From Microbulbifer bruguierae (GTDB taxonomy: Bacteria > Pseudomonadota > Gammaproteobacteria > Pseudomonadales > Cellvibrionaceae): DNA of 64,000 bases. The notes below the pieces were generated by a model. The model was given only the letters and a program-made list of their open reading frames with translations, was not told where the DNA came from and did not search any database. The stretch's first letter is position 1. Each line of letters begins with the position of its first letter. The translations under genes and the position numbers were made by a program. Shown piece after piece: positions 46,109 through 56,100 of the stretch. The DNA is taken from NCBI RefSeq assembly GCF_029869925.1, contig NZ_CP118605.1, forward strand, positions 2,172,001-2,236,000. Direction: 5' to 3'.

Positions 46109-47344
46109 ATGCCCATCGCCAACGCAAGGACCACAATGCTGGCAGTGATGCTGGTAACCCTGATCGGGACCGCCGGCATTGCCCTCCCTTACCCTATTCT
46201 GGCACCACTCTTTCTCACCAGTCCGGCCAGTGAGCTGACCGAATTTATGGGACTGCCGCCAAAGCTACTGCTGGGCGTGGTACTGGCACTGTTCCCTCTG
46301 GGCCTGCTGCTGGGAAGCAGTGTAGTTGGCGGACTGGCGGATCAATACGGACGACGGCGCACACTGGTATTCACGCTGTTTCTGGCAGCCGCAGGTTATG
46401 TACTGTCGGCGCTCGCTCTGACGTGGCAAAACTTTCTGCTGTTCGCCACAGCGCGTTTTGTTACCGGGCTGTGTGAAGGCAATATCGCCATTGCCCGGGC
46501 CATAGCCGCGGACCTGCACCCGGCCATTGACCGTACCCGCGCACTCTCTCTGGCCATGGCCTGCGCTTACGCGGGCTGGTTGTTAGGGCCACTCAGCGGA
46601 GGCTACCTTGTTGCCGGAGGGCCTGCACAGGTGTTCTGGGGCGGCGCGTTGGCAGTGGCCGTCTGCGCACTACTGGCACAGGTATTCATGCCTGTAGATG
46701 CCCCTGGTACAACCGGCCGTGAAAGCCTGCTGCAGCTGATACGCTCACAGAATTCCCTGACCCTGTGGCAGGAGCCGGAAATCCGTGCCCTGGCGGTGTT
46801 CAATGTACTGTTCTGCCTCGGGGTAAATGCCTTCTACGAGTTTTATCCGTTCTGGCTGGTGGAAAAATTCGCTTACCAACCCCACCAGATAGCGTTCAAC
46901 ACCGTCGTCGTTACCGGATTGATGATTGCAACCAGCGCGCTGGTCATCCCGGCGTTGAAACGGCGCTTCGGCGCAGAGTCCATGCTATTGCGCGGAGCCA
47001 GCGGTCTCGGGATTCTGCTGATACTGCTACCACTGCTGAATGCACATAGCGCCACTGTACTGTTCGCAATAATCGGTATCGGGATCGCTACAGTAAATGG
47101 GGTTTTTCCGGCGATCATGGCCGAACGTTTCGAGCAATATGGCCAGGGTCGGGTTATGGGGCTGCTGACCGCCAATTTTTGCCTGACCAGCGCGCTGATT
47201 GCACTCGGGGGCAGCGGGCTGGCGTTAGTGGGTAGTGAGTGGACACTGATCCTGGGCGGGCTGTTGTGTCTCGCCAGTGCGACGTGGTTTGCAATGCTGC
47301 CACGAGCATCCGAAGATTGGCCAGCCAACGCAGACGTACACTGA
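46109..47344 (+). CDS. Major facilitator superfamily transporter
   Basis: A 411-residue, 12-helix inner-membrane transporter. The cytoplasmic loop 2-3 motif GGLADQYGRRRT is typical of drug/metabolite:H+ antiporters, and there is a long central loop (DAPGTTGRESLLQLIRSQ). Second-half motifs include GVFPAIMAERFEQYGQG. Its stop is followed after two bases by the start of a predicted iron-sulfur regulator (tgaccatg), so the two are coupled. It probably exports a small molecule in response to the signal that regulator senses. Substrate unknown. Confidence 0.88.
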   Translation: MPIANARTTMLAVMLVTLIGTAGIALPYPILAPLFLTSPASELTEFMGLPPKLLLGVVLALFPLGLLLGSSVVGGLADQYGRRRTLVFTLFLAAAGYVLSALALTWQNFLLFATARFVTGLCEGNIAIARAIAADLHPAIDRTRALSLAMACAYAGWLLGPLSGGYLVAGGPAQVFWGGALAVAVCALLAQVFMPVDAPGTTGRESLLQLIRSQNSLTLWQEPEIRALAVFNVLFCLGVNAFYEFYPFWLVEKFAYQPHQIAFNTVVVTGLMIATSALVIPALKRRFGAESMLLRGASGLGILLILLPLLNAHSATVLFAIIGIGIATVNGVFPAIMAERFEQYGQGRVMGLLTANFCLTSALIALGGSGLALVGSEWTLILGGLLCLASATWFAMLPRASEDWPANADVH

Positions 47345-47346
47345 CC

Positions 47347-47991
47347 ATGCCACGAACCATCAATCCCACCGACTCCCGCGAACAGATTCTGTATCTGCTG
47401 AAGACCCGCGGTCCCCAATCCGCGCGATTTATTGCGGAGCATCTGGGCATCACGCCTGTTGGCGCCCGCCAGCACCTGAACCAGCTGGCGGAGGAAGAAC
47501 TGCTCACGCGTTTCGATCGCGCGGAAAAAGTGGGCCGCCCCGCAAGTTACTGGGAACTGACCGAGAAGGCGCAACAGCGCTTTCCGGATCGCCACAGTGA
47601 CCTCACGCTCAAGCTGCTCGACAATGTGCGTGAAGTCTTCGGCCAGGAGGGGCTCAACACACTGATCGGTCAGCGGGAAAAGCAATCCCTGCAGGAATAC
47701 CGTGCGGCATTGGCGAGCTGTCGCGGCCTGGGTGCACAGGTGAAAAAACTTGCGGAACTGCGCAGCCGCGAAGGGTATATGGCCGAGGCGGTACAGGAAA
47801 AGCGCGGCGTATGGCTGCTACTGGAAAACCATTGCCCCATATGTGCAGCGGTGCGCCAGTGCCAGGGCTTCTGTCGCTCGGAACTGGAAATTTTCCGCCA
47901 GTGCCTGAGCACCGCACAGGTGGAGCGTTACGAATACCTGATGGATGGCGCTCGTCGCTGTGCCTACCGGATCAGCGCGCGTCCACGCTAG
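47347..47991 (+). CDS. Winged-helix regulator with Cys cluster (SufR-like/COG2345 type)
   Basis: A 214-residue transcription factor from ATG 47347. The N-terminal winged helix (SREQILYLLKTRGPQSARFIAEHLGITPVGARQHLNQL) has a wing (VGRPASYWELT). The C-terminal half ends with a Cys cluster (NHCPICAAVRQCQGFCRSE) and a final Cys (GARRCAYRI). This arrangement is that of SufR-like regulators that hold an iron-sulfur cluster. It forms a coupled pair with the MFS transporter and likely represses it through the dyad near 46061. The ligand or stress sensed is not evident. Confidence 0.85.
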   Translation: MPRTINPTDSREQILYLLKTRGPQSARFIAEHLGITPVGARQHLNQLAEEELLTRFDRAEKVGRPASYWELTEKAQQRFPDRHSDLTLKLLDNVREVFGQEGLNTLIGQREKQSLQEYRAALASCRGLGAQVKKLAELRSREGYMAEAVQEKRGVWLLLENHCPICAAVRQCQGFCRSELEIFRQCLSTAQVERYEYLMDGARRCAYRISARPR

Positions 47992-48093
47992 ATTTGGCAG
48001 ACCCTTCGCAGGAACTGACCAGTCGTCTTCCTCGAATAAAGCGGCGGCTAAATCCGTTCCCGATCACTTCGCCGCCGGTGTTATCATCGCGGC

Positions 48094-49431
48094 ATGAAAC
48101 ACCCCCAGCTCCCGGAACGCCCCCTGGTTATATCCCCTACTCTGGCCACTACCCTTGGCCTGGAGGAGGCGGTATTGCTTGGCGCTCTGGCAGATCTGGT
48201 ACCATTTCTGCCTGTTGAGTCACACCCCGGACGGGACTGGTACACCGCGCAGGGCGAACACTTGCAGCAACTGTTGCCGTTCTGGGAGCCCGCGGATATT
48301 CAGAGGGTTTCCACCAGCCTGCGTAATCAGGGCGCGCTGCTACTCGGTGCCGCGCCCTACGGCAGCAGTGCGATGCTCAAGTTTGCGCTGCCAGCAGCTT
48401 CCAGCCGTTCGAATCATGCAGCCGAGTCCACGAACAGCACGTCGCCCTCGCTGCTGCCCGCGTCACGGGCAGCCAACACCATTTCCCCCAGCTGGCAGCC
48501 GGATGGGGAGACCATGGCGCGTATCGCGCAGCTGGGTGTACCGGAACATTTCGTGCGCGAGCAGCTGCCGGAGTTTGTTACCTACTGGCGTGACCGCGGC
48601 GAGAGCCGCCACTCCTTCGGTTCCCTGTTTCTCAAGCTGGTAAAGACCAAGTGGGAATCCTTCCGCGCAACCCAGGGGCGCAAACAGCCCCTGCCAGAAC
48701 ATTGGCGCCCGGGAGAAGAAACACTGCGCAAGCTGTCCGACGAGGGCGTACCCAGCACCTTTGTACGGCGCTGCCTGCAGCGCTTTGTGGAATACCACCG
48801 CAACAGCGCCAAGCAATCGGTATCCTGGGACCTGGAATTCAACGACTGGGTGACGGAAGACTGGGAAAAACAGGAAACCCCGTTTATCGAGAAGCGCAAG
48901 CCGGTGCCCATGACCCGGGACTGGCAGCCCAGTGACAACACCTGGGAACAGCTGCGTCGATTGGCCATCAACCCCTCTTTTGCCGCAGAATTGCTGCCGG
49001 AGTTCATTTACAAGTGGCTCGAGCGCGGCGGCCACAGCGCGCGCTGGGGCGAGCAGTTTATCGATTACGCGCGCACGGAATGGGCTTACTACTGTCAGGG
49101 AATCGAGATGAACCCGGTGGCCAAGCCCATTTCGCGCAGCTGGCAGCCGTCGAGCGACTGCCTTGGCCACCTATTGAATCAATGTGAAATCGACCGCGAA
49201 TTCGCCCTCGGCCTGGTGCCCGAATTCCGCCTTTACTGGCGTGAACAGGGTGCCGCACGCAAAAGCTGGGACACCATATTTGTACGTCACGCCCGCTACC
49301 AGTGGGCCGAGCGCAACAAATTCGCGATAGGACAACAGCAACATGGCAAGTCACAAGAACCCGGACAGCCCGCTAACCAACGCACCAGGGATACCTCCGT
49401 CTGGGACATCGTCACAGACACAAACTGGTAA
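48094..49431 (+). CDS. Protein with four tandem DnaT-type primosomal domains
   Basis: A 445-residue protein not closely like any single well-known gene. After an N-terminal region of about 130 residues (LGLEEAVLLGALADLVPFL), four DnaT-like ssDNA-binding units start near residues 133, 203, 276 and 349. Each opens with a W.P word (SWQP, HWRP, DWQP, SWQP) and contains 'F...LPEF..YW..RG....W...F', matching the C-terminal domain of E. coli DnaT. DnaT helps PriA-PriB hand ssDNA to the DnaC-DnaB loader at stalled forks. Here the domain is quadrupled, as if replacing DnaT oligomers. The gene overlaps a lambda-P-like loader gene by 89 bp. Role in replication restart is inferred from domains and neighbour. 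Confidence 0.8.
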   Translation: MKHPQLPERPLVISPTLATTLGLEEAVLLGALADLVPFLPVESHPGRDWYTAQGEHLQQLLPFWEPADIQRVSTSLRNQGALLLGAAPYGSSAMLKFALPAASSRSNHAAESTNSTSPSLLPASRAANTISPSWQPDGETMARIAQLGVPEHFVREQLPEFVTYWRDRGESRHSFGSLFLKLVKTKWESFRATQGRKQPLPEHWRPGEETLRKLSDEGVPSTFVRRCLQRFVEYHRNSAKQSVSWDLEFNDWVTEDWEKQETPFIEKRKPVPMTRDWQPSDNTWEQLRRLAINPSFAAELLPEFIYKWLERGGHSARWGEQFIDYARTEWAYYCQGIEMNPVAKPISRSWQPSSDCLGHLLNQCEIDREFALGLVPEFRLYWREQGAARKSWDTIFVRHARYQWAERNKFAIGQQQHGKSQEPGQPANQRTRDTSVWDIVTDTNW

Positions 49432-49996
49432 CCCGGAACTGGATGCGCGCAAGCGTGCGCTGAACGAAGTCTTCGGCCTGCTCAAACTGGCCTATCACAA
49501 CCAGTTCAATGCGGCGTTTCCCGATGTACAGACGCTGAACCACGCCAAGCGGCTTTGGCTGGAATCCCTTGCGGGCTTTTCGCCGGAAGAGATGGTTGCC
49601 GGCGCAAAACGCGCGATCAAATACAGTGAATACCTGCCCACTGTCCACAAGATGCTGCAGCTGTGTGCCGAGGGTGACCACGGGCTTCCCGATCCCCGAG
49701 CGGCCTATCGCGAGGCCTGCAACGCTCCCAGCCCAAAGGCCAATCACAAATGGAGCCACCCGGCTGTCTATCACGCCGGCCGCGCCGCCGACTGGTTTTT
49801 CCTCGCCAACAATCCGGAGTCTTCCGCTTACCCGGTGTTTGCCAGCCACTACAAGAAAATCTGCGAGCGCCTGATGGCGGGTGAAAGTCTGCCCGCACCG
49901 CAGTCGGTGCAACTGGAGCATCAGGCGGCCAAACCCCTGTCCAAGGAAGAAAATGCCAAGAAGTTGGCGGAATTGCGCGCACAACTAAAAATATGA
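49343..49996 (+). CDS. Lambda-P-like replicative helicase loader
   Basis: A 217-residue protein resembling bacteriophage replication protein P (helicase loader). Core words: LNEVFGLLKLAYHNQFNAAFPD, AKRLWLESLAGFSPEEMVAGAKRAI, EYLPTVHKMLQLCAEG and RAADWFFLANNPESSAYPVFASHYKKICERL, followed by a charged tail (KEENAKKLAELRAQL). Lambda P binds DnaB and delivers it to the origin. Here no phage structural or integration gene is near, and the gene overlaps the tetra-DnaT gene, so I read it as a host gene that loads DnaB during fork restart. ATG 49343 has AGGA upstream. Confidence 0.78.
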   Translation: MASHKNPDSPLTNAPGIPPSGTSSQTQTGNPELDARKRALNEVFGLLKLAYHNQFNAAFPDVQTLNHAKRLWLESLAGFSPEEMVAGAKRAIKYSEYLPTVHKMLQLCAEGDHGLPDPRAAYREACNAPSPKANHKWSHPAVYHAGRAADWFFLANNPESSAYPVFASHYKKICERLMAGESLPAPQSVQLEHQAAKPLSKEENAKKLAELRAQLKI

Positions 49997-49998
49997 TG

Positions 49999-50007
49999 TT
50001 ATCCACA
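49999..50007 (+). promoter_or_regulatory. Consensus DnaA box after the helicase-loader gene
   Basis: ttatccaca, a perfect DnaA box, lies three bases beyond the loader's stop. Confidence 0.6.
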
Positions 50008-50081
50008 GCGGGCTGCTGGCGCAGGGAACGGTACACAAGGTAGCCGCGGCCCACTTCTCCACCCCAATAGCAGGTAACGCC

Positions 50082-50519
50082 ATGGTTAGGCTCACTAAAC
50101 TGCTCGTGGTAATGGCAGCCCTTTTTTCCACTCCGGCCATCGCCGACTTCTACTCTCACCGCTACTTTGGCATCGGCTTCCTTGACAGCGAAACTGATGG
50201 TTATTGCACTGAAGCCAACGCGTTTATCAATAGCTTCCAGAGCGCAGAACAAAGTGTCACCGCCACAGGCGGCGAGGGGCTGTTTTCGATCACCGGGCAG
50301 GATGGCGAAACCATTGAGATGACTATTCCGGTATCCGGGAATTTTCGCGACAACACCAGCGGCATCCACTGGGGCTATGGCGCCGGACTCAGCTACCGCT
50401 ACAACAACAGCTGGAGCATCCGCGCCGAGTGGGAATTCTTTCCGGAAATCGGCAGTGAGGAGCTACGGGGTGTGCGGGACGTAGAAACAGCCTCCCTCAG
50501 TTGGGCCATGCACTTTTGA
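50082..50519 (+). CDS. Small outer-membrane beta-barrel protein
   Basis: A 145-residue exported protein: signal peptide (LTKLLVVMAALFSTPAIA-D), then alternating strands (FYSHRYFGIGFLDSE; GIHWGYGAGLSYRYNNSWSIRAEWEFF) ending in VETASLSWAMHF with a terminal Phe, the usual signal for barrel assembly. It resembles the C-terminal part of OmpA-like porin-family barrels but is short for eight strands, so part of the ancestral barrel may be lost or it may oligomerise. It lies alone between DnaA-box-like sites. No specific role is apparent. Confidence 0.7.
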   Translation: MVRLTKLLVVMAALFSTPAIADFYSHRYFGIGFLDSETDGYCTEANAFINSFQSAEQSVTATGGEGLFSITGQDGETIEMTIPVSGNFRDNTSGIHWGYGAGLSYRYNNSWSIRAEWEFFPEIGSEELRGVRDVETASLSWAMHF

Positions 50520-50538
50520 CAGTGCGTGCACAGGTTAT

Positions 50539-50679
50539 GTGGATGACCGACGACACGATGTCGCGCATCCGCACACCCTTACCATTCAGAACGGCTTGCG
50601 ATATCTGATTTTTCTGGCAAATCTACACTTGTCCACAAGCGGGATTACACACAGAAACGTGGGACAGCCTTGTGTATAA
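50539..50679. promoter_or_regulatory. Cluster of four DnaA-box-like sites
   Basis: On either strand: tgtggatga (50539-50547, one mismatch), ttgtccaca (50629-50637, one mismatch), ttacacaca (50645-50653, one mismatch) and tgtgtataa (50671-50679, a perfect TTATNCACA on the minus strand). The cluster occupies the gap between two converging genes, where neither needs a promoter. Confidence 0.45.
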
Positions 50680-50757
50680 GTTGCGAATAGCTGCCCTAAA
50701 CCCCGTGGCTGTTAGCCTGCCCGCTGGCGCATAAAAAAACACCAACGCACTCGTTGC

Positions 50758-53199
50758 TCAACGCACCCGCACGCGAAAGCTGAATTCCGCCCAGCTATCC
50801 AAGCCTCCGGATTGCGGATTCATACGTCCAGCGGGCGTAAGCCGGATATGGCGAACTGCGGCATCGAAGCCGTCGGCATCCGGCACCGGTACATAACTCC
50901 AGTCGATCCCGTCCTGGGAGAACTCCAGATCGTCAGTGACACTATCCAGCGCAAAGTACACCCAGGTGAGCCCGCTCGCCGGTGTTCCATCGCTAAAGTC
51001 TACCGGGCTCGCAGCCGCGAGATCCTCGACATACAGGTCGACATGCTCCGGCAGCGCATCGCTCAGAACCAGACTGTCGCTATCAGTGCTTCCATCGCCG
51101 CTGTTGCTGAGACGCAGGGTGTACTGACTTACCGCTCCGGGGATGGCTTTGGGGTTGGTGCTGCCGTTGACCGGATCCCACAGGGTTACTACCCATTTCA
51201 ACAGGCTTAGGGAAGGCAACGCGCGGCTGTTGGTGGCGGTGCAAAGAATACTGGTATCGCCGGGTAGTACCGAGAGGGTAGCGCCTGACAGGCTGCCACC
51301 GCTGCAGTCGATGGCCAGGCTGTAGCGCCCGGGGTCCCCCACCGAGAAGGTCTCGGCAATGGTGCCGCTCTCTCCCGCCCAAACGGTCACCGCCGTGCCG
51401 TCGACACTGTTGTTGCCACTGGAAACGGCGGCGCCGGTGCTGGCATCGTTACGGAACCCGCTGCTTGTCACCGTCGCGGTATCGCCAGTGATGCCGTCCT
51501 GCCAGGTTTTACGCAGGGTCAGGGTGGCGGAGTGGCGGGTATTGGTAAAGGTGCAATCCACGTCAGCATTGGGCATGGTAAGACTGCCACTGGTGCCGCT
51601 GCCGCTGGTGAGCGGCGTGGTGTTGCAGCTGTAACTGGCGGTGTAATTGGCGAGATCCGTCCCCGAACCCGCGCTTTCACTGAAATCAGCACTGGCCCCC
51701 ACATCCACCAGTTCACTGGCCGTAGCACCGTTGCCGCCCTCGGTTCCTGCAGTGCCATTCGCACTCATCACAAACAGACCACTGTCGCCGCCGGGCCAGG
51801 GGCTGATCGGTGTGAGCTGCTTGATAACGGTGAGATTGCGTTGACGCACATTGGTAAAAGTACAGCCAATTTCGGCCCCCGGCTCAGACACGGCGGCGCC
51901 GTCCAGGGTGACAGTTTGCGTTGCCAGATCTGCACTGGCACTGCCGCCGTAACCCAGCCCGCTGCAGTTCACACCGGCCAGGCGCCAACCCGCCTGTGGC
52001 GTCTCTACCAGATCCGTGGCCACCCCCAATGCAGTCAGGTACTGGGCACTACCGCTTACCGATGCACCTGCGGATGTGGTGGTGATGATCTGGTCGCTCC
52101 AGCCGTTGGTACCGCTAAAGGTAAAACTGCCGCTGTCACCGAGGCTGGTTTTGGTAACGGTCACCTGGGGTAGTTTGCGGTTGGTGATGGTACAGGCCGC
52201 CGCTGAGTTAACCTCATCCAGGTCCGCGGTGATGGTGCGACTGGCATCATCACCCGTAACGGTCGGGATGCCGCGCTGGGCAGTACAGCTGATCGCCGCG
52301 GTGCTGTCCCAACCGGTTTCCAGCTGTTCGCTGATCACCAGGCGCTGGGCGGTGGGCAGAGCAGTGATAAATACCCGCGCGGTCTCTCCATCGCGCAGGG
52401 TAAAAGAAGCCTCATTGGTCGCACTCGTAATTGAGTCTTCGTAGGTCCCATCGGGGTGCCGAACGATGACTTTCGAATCTGCTGGGCCGCTGGCGGTATA
52501 GGTAAATTCCTGACCCTCGCCGTCGGGCTCGGTCTGCTTGGTGACGTCGACGTGGGCGCCGGAAAATACCTTGACGTCGCCACTGACCAGGCTGACGCCA
52601 CTGTTGCATTTGGACTTGGAGCCGGGCTGCAAATCAGACGGTGCCGCACAGGACGATGGCTCGTTCTGGTTGTAGGTCAGTACGAAGGGGACCTGCAGCG
52701 TGCCGGTTGCAGCATCGCCCTGACACAGCACGCGGATTTTATCCACGCGGACATCGTCATCGCCACGCGCGGTATAGTCACCGCAACTGTTGGCGGTGTT
52801 TGTCGGGCTGTCATCGAACCACGGAAACGGCGTGGTGGGAAAAGTCGCTACCGAGCAGGATTTGGAGGTGTCGCTTACCCGTGGGTCGTTACCGGTTTCT
52901 CCCACAAAAAAGCCGATGTCGTAGCGATCGGCATTACTTCCAGAAAGGCCGATCTCCACCCGAAACAGGAATTCTTCCCCGGCGACACAGAACGGCGGCG
53001 TACCGTCTTCCGCACTGAAAATCGGCTCCACGGTAAATTCCCCGGCGCTACAATTCAGATCACTCCCATAACGCGTACCCGCACATGACTGTCCCTGCAC
53101 TGCATTGGTTGTGGTCATAAGCTGGGCGACTGCCGGCATTGCCAGCAGCGCCAACGCGCCACTGGTGATCAATCGCCCTAACGTCTTAGCCAACATCAT
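50758..53199 (-). CDS. Secreted DUF11/prealbumin-fold-type surface protein
   Basis: An ~813-residue secreted protein, last gene of the DUF11 operon. The start shares TGATG with the preceding stop; ATG 53196, seven bases after GGGAG, is equally likely. A signal peptide (LGRLITSGALALLAMPAVA-Q) is followed by a Cys-rich N-terminal domain (about residues 30-200). Repeated short beta-sandwich modules follow, each closing with 'C.ITN', 'CTFTN' or 'CTATN' (such as IGCTFTNVRQRNLTVIKQL). They resemble SpaA/prealbumin-like folds. A DUF11 domain ends the chain (NPKAIPGAVSQYTLRLSNSG; VLSDALPEHVDLY). No anchor is visible, so attachment would depend on partners such as the neighbouring barrel. Confidence 0.78.
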   Translation of the reverse strand: MMLAKTLGRLITSGALALLAMPAVAQLMTTTNAVQGQSCAGTRYGSDLNCSAGEFTVEPIFSAEDGTPPFCVAGEEFLFRVEIGLSGSNADRYDIGFFVGETGNDPRVSDTSKSCSVATFPTTPFPWFDDSPTNTANSCGDYTARGDDDVRVDKIRVLCQGDAATGTLQVPFVLTYNQNEPSSCAAPSDLQPGSKSKCNSGVSLVSGDVKVFSGAHVDVTKQTEPDGEGQEFTYTASGPADSKVIVRHPDGTYEDSITSATNEASFTLRDGETARVFITALPTAQRLVISEQLETGWDSTAAISCTAQRGIPTVTGDDASRTITADLDEVNSAAACTITNRKLPQVTVTKTSLGDSGSFTFSGTNGWSDQIITTTSAGASVSGSAQYLTALGVATDLVETPQAGWRLAGVNCSGLGYGGSASADLATQTVTLDGAAVSEPGAEIGCTFTNVRQRNLTVIKQLTPISPWPGGDSGLFVMSANGTAGTEGGNGATASELVDVGASADFSESAGSGTDLANYTASYSCNTTPLTSGSGTSGSLTMPNADVDCTFTNTRHSATLTLRKTWQDGITGDTATVTSSGFRNDASTGAAVSSGNNSVDGTAVTVWAGESGTIAETFSVGDPGRYSLAIDCSGGSLSGATLSVLPGDTSILCTATNSRALPSLSLLKWVVTLWDPVNGSTNPKAIPGAVSQYTLRLSNSGDGSTDSDSLVLSDALPEHVDLYVEDLAAASPVDFSDGTPASGLTWVYFALDSVTDDLEFSQDGIDWSYVPVPDADGFDAAVRHIRLTPAGRMNPQSGGLDSWAEFSFRVRVR

Positions 53200-56100
53200 C
53201 ACTCTCCCGTTTCGCTTCCGCTGCCGAAGCGGGTGTTCTGGTCAAACTTGAAACGCAATTGCAGGTAGGGGCCCTGGGCCGTGTAACGGGCGGCCTCGAA
53301 ATCCCGGTCGCGGAAGCCCTGCAGGTTCCAACCCAGGGTTATCCAGCCGTCACGAACCGGGGAAAAGCCCAGCTGCGGTCCAAACGAATAGAGATGAGTA
53401 CCGGCCTCCCACGAATTGAGCGCACTGGCCTGCAGCCCAAGATCCATCCACTCACTGAGGTCGTAGCGCGCCTCGATACCCAGCAGGTCGGTGTATCCGG
53501 CGTATTCGATTCCGTCGAAATTGTCCTGCACATACTTGGCGCCGTAATACAGTGACCACTGGCTGCGCTGGTAACGCTGGAACAGGTTGCCGGTACGCTC
53601 TTCCCCACTCCAGGGGCGGGAGATCCGGTTGAGGGCGAAATTGTTGATCGCGCGACGGCTGCGGGCGTTGTCCGCGACGAGACTGTCAAAGCCAAACAGG
53701 CCGCCATCCGTGGCCGCATTTTCGACGCTCTCGTAGCGGAACTCCAGACGATTGAGGACGGACCAGTGGCTATCCAGCGGCCGCCACGCCCAGGACAAGT
53801 CCAGACTGGCGAGATCGCCACTGGCACCCTGTTTCGTATCGTTGCGGAACGCCTCAAGCGTGCTCGAGAACGCAATACCGGCCTCGGCCTGGCGCAGGAA
53901 GCCGCTGCTCACCCCCAGGCGCTCACCGCTGTCGGCGCGGCGTGATTCCAGGCGGCCGCGCCAGGCCCATACATCGCCGCGCCATGCAGCGCCGGCACTC
54001 AGGGCAACAAAGTCTTCACTGGTGGTGGTTACGGAGGACTGACCAAAGGCGCTGTTTCCAGTGGACGTATTCACCGCCGGTGACGACACACCCTCATCCA
54101 GGGCGTGGCTGGCATCCAGCCCCAGGTCCAGGCGCCACTGTTCATTCAGGTTGGCCGCCTGGCTCACCCCCAGCTGGGAATAGCGGCGGGGCCCATAGCC
54201 ACTGGCACGGCTCTCATTCAGGGTGGAGGTGACAAGTCCACCGGCCCAGGGAGTGAGCTGGACACCCACACGGCTGGCGCGGGTATCGCTGCTGTCGCCA
54301 TCGCTGAATTCCTGTCCCGCCAGCACACGGGCGTAATCGGTGAGTGCATAGCTGGCCCCCAGCAGGTAACGATCCGGGTAGTCGGCGTTCTCGTTGTTGC
54401 CACCAAGGGACGTCTCGGTTTGCAGGGACAGGTCCGCGCGGCTATTCAGCAGCTGGCGGCTGACAGAAAACAGCGCCTGACTGGAATTTGCCTCAACCGG
54501 CGCCTCACCGGCATTGCTTGCGGGTAGTTCATCTGCTGCATGCTGTGCGCCCAGACTGACCCGTGTAGCATTGGTTTCGTAACGCAAACGCGCCTCGGCG
54601 GCATTGCGCCGCGCAGCGTTGGCAAGATTCTGTTGGCGGTAGGTCTCCCCCTGTAGGGACCACTCTTCGCCCAGGCGAACCTGTCCCTGCACCCCGGACT
54701 TGCGCTGGCCCGCCTGCCCCGCGGTTTGCTGGTTGAGGCCAAATTCCACATCCTGCTGGCGACTGTAGGCGAGTACATCGTAGCGGCTGCTGTGATGCTC
54801 CACTTCCGCCAGCCAGGCCGCGCCGTCACGCCCGGCATCGTCGCCGCGGGTCTGTGCGGCTTCCAGGCGCAGCTCACTGTCGTCGCCAAAGAACCAGCGC
54901 AGGTCCGCACCGGCCAGATCCGCGCGCCCCTCAGTGCCCTCGTCGCTCAAGCCACTGAGTCCAATCTGCAGTGTTTCATCCTGCAGGTTGAGCCCCACGC
55001 GACCACCGCCACTGAGTACTTTGTTGTCACCGCCACTGGTTTCGTATTCAGCGACGATGTACACCGGGTTGAAGTCCAGGTCGCGGCTGAATACCGGCTG
55101 GCGGAAAAACAGCGTACCGGCGGCGTAGTCGATCTCGTAATCGATGTAGGGCGTCAGGGTCTCGGTTTTCAATACCTGCTCGCGGTGTATCCGATCACGG
55201 GTTTCGATACGCACCCGTTCGCTGTTGAGCAGGATTCCCGGGTAACTAAGGCGGTAGAGTCCGGAGGTACCGTCGCCCTGGATTTCATCGCGGGCGTAGC
55301 TCTGCTCGGTATCTGCGGCAAACACCGTGTACACCACCAGGCCACCGCCATCTTCCGCCTTGAAGCCATTGAGGGTACGGCTATAGCGGGACAGCTGGGT
55401 TTTCACCAGACCGGTTTCGTAGTCGCCGAACAGCGCGTAGAACTGCCCCCGCTCCATTTTCACGTACAGCTTGGCGCGGCTGGGGGCGCCGTAGACCTGC
55501 GTGGTGCCGTCGCCGTAGAGGGTGTAGTAACGGGACGGATCGATAGGCGACATCAGTGCATTATCCCGCGGCTTGTCGCTGTCGTAGGCCATAGTCAGCA
55601 GCCACTGGCCGAGCACCCGGCCCTTGGCGTAGAAGCTCAGCTGGCCATTGGTGTAGGTACCTTCGTCCTCGCCTGCCGGCAGGGATTCAATGCGTTCGTT
55701 GAGCGTGTTGTAACCCAGGGTTCCTTCGGCAAAGCCCACTACCACCCAATCCCGTGCAGCGGGCGCCATCCAGCCATGTAGCTGCTGCTCGCGGCGGGTG
55801 TCTACGCCGGTGTAGAAGCGGAAATCGAGGGTAAATGCGCCAGAGCGGGTGGTGGGGGCAAGCTCAATCCAGGCAATCCCCTCATCCCCTTCAACCCGGT
55901 ACTGGGGCTGGAACTCCCCCAGTCCCGCCAGTTTGCGCTGCTGTTTATCGTTCTGGCTTTGCCACGCTTCATAGGGGGCGCTGATGGCCACACTCCCGGT
56001 AATACCATCGCGCACCGGGAAGCCATCGCGGTCGAGAATACGTACCGCAATGCGGGGGTGCGACACACCATCTGCAAGCAGCTCGGAACGCTCCGGCAGC

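Noticed and set aside
48094..49996. Prophage remnant
   Set aside because: The P-like loader suggested a phage, but there is no integrase, repressor, structural or lysis gene and no attachment repeat nearby.
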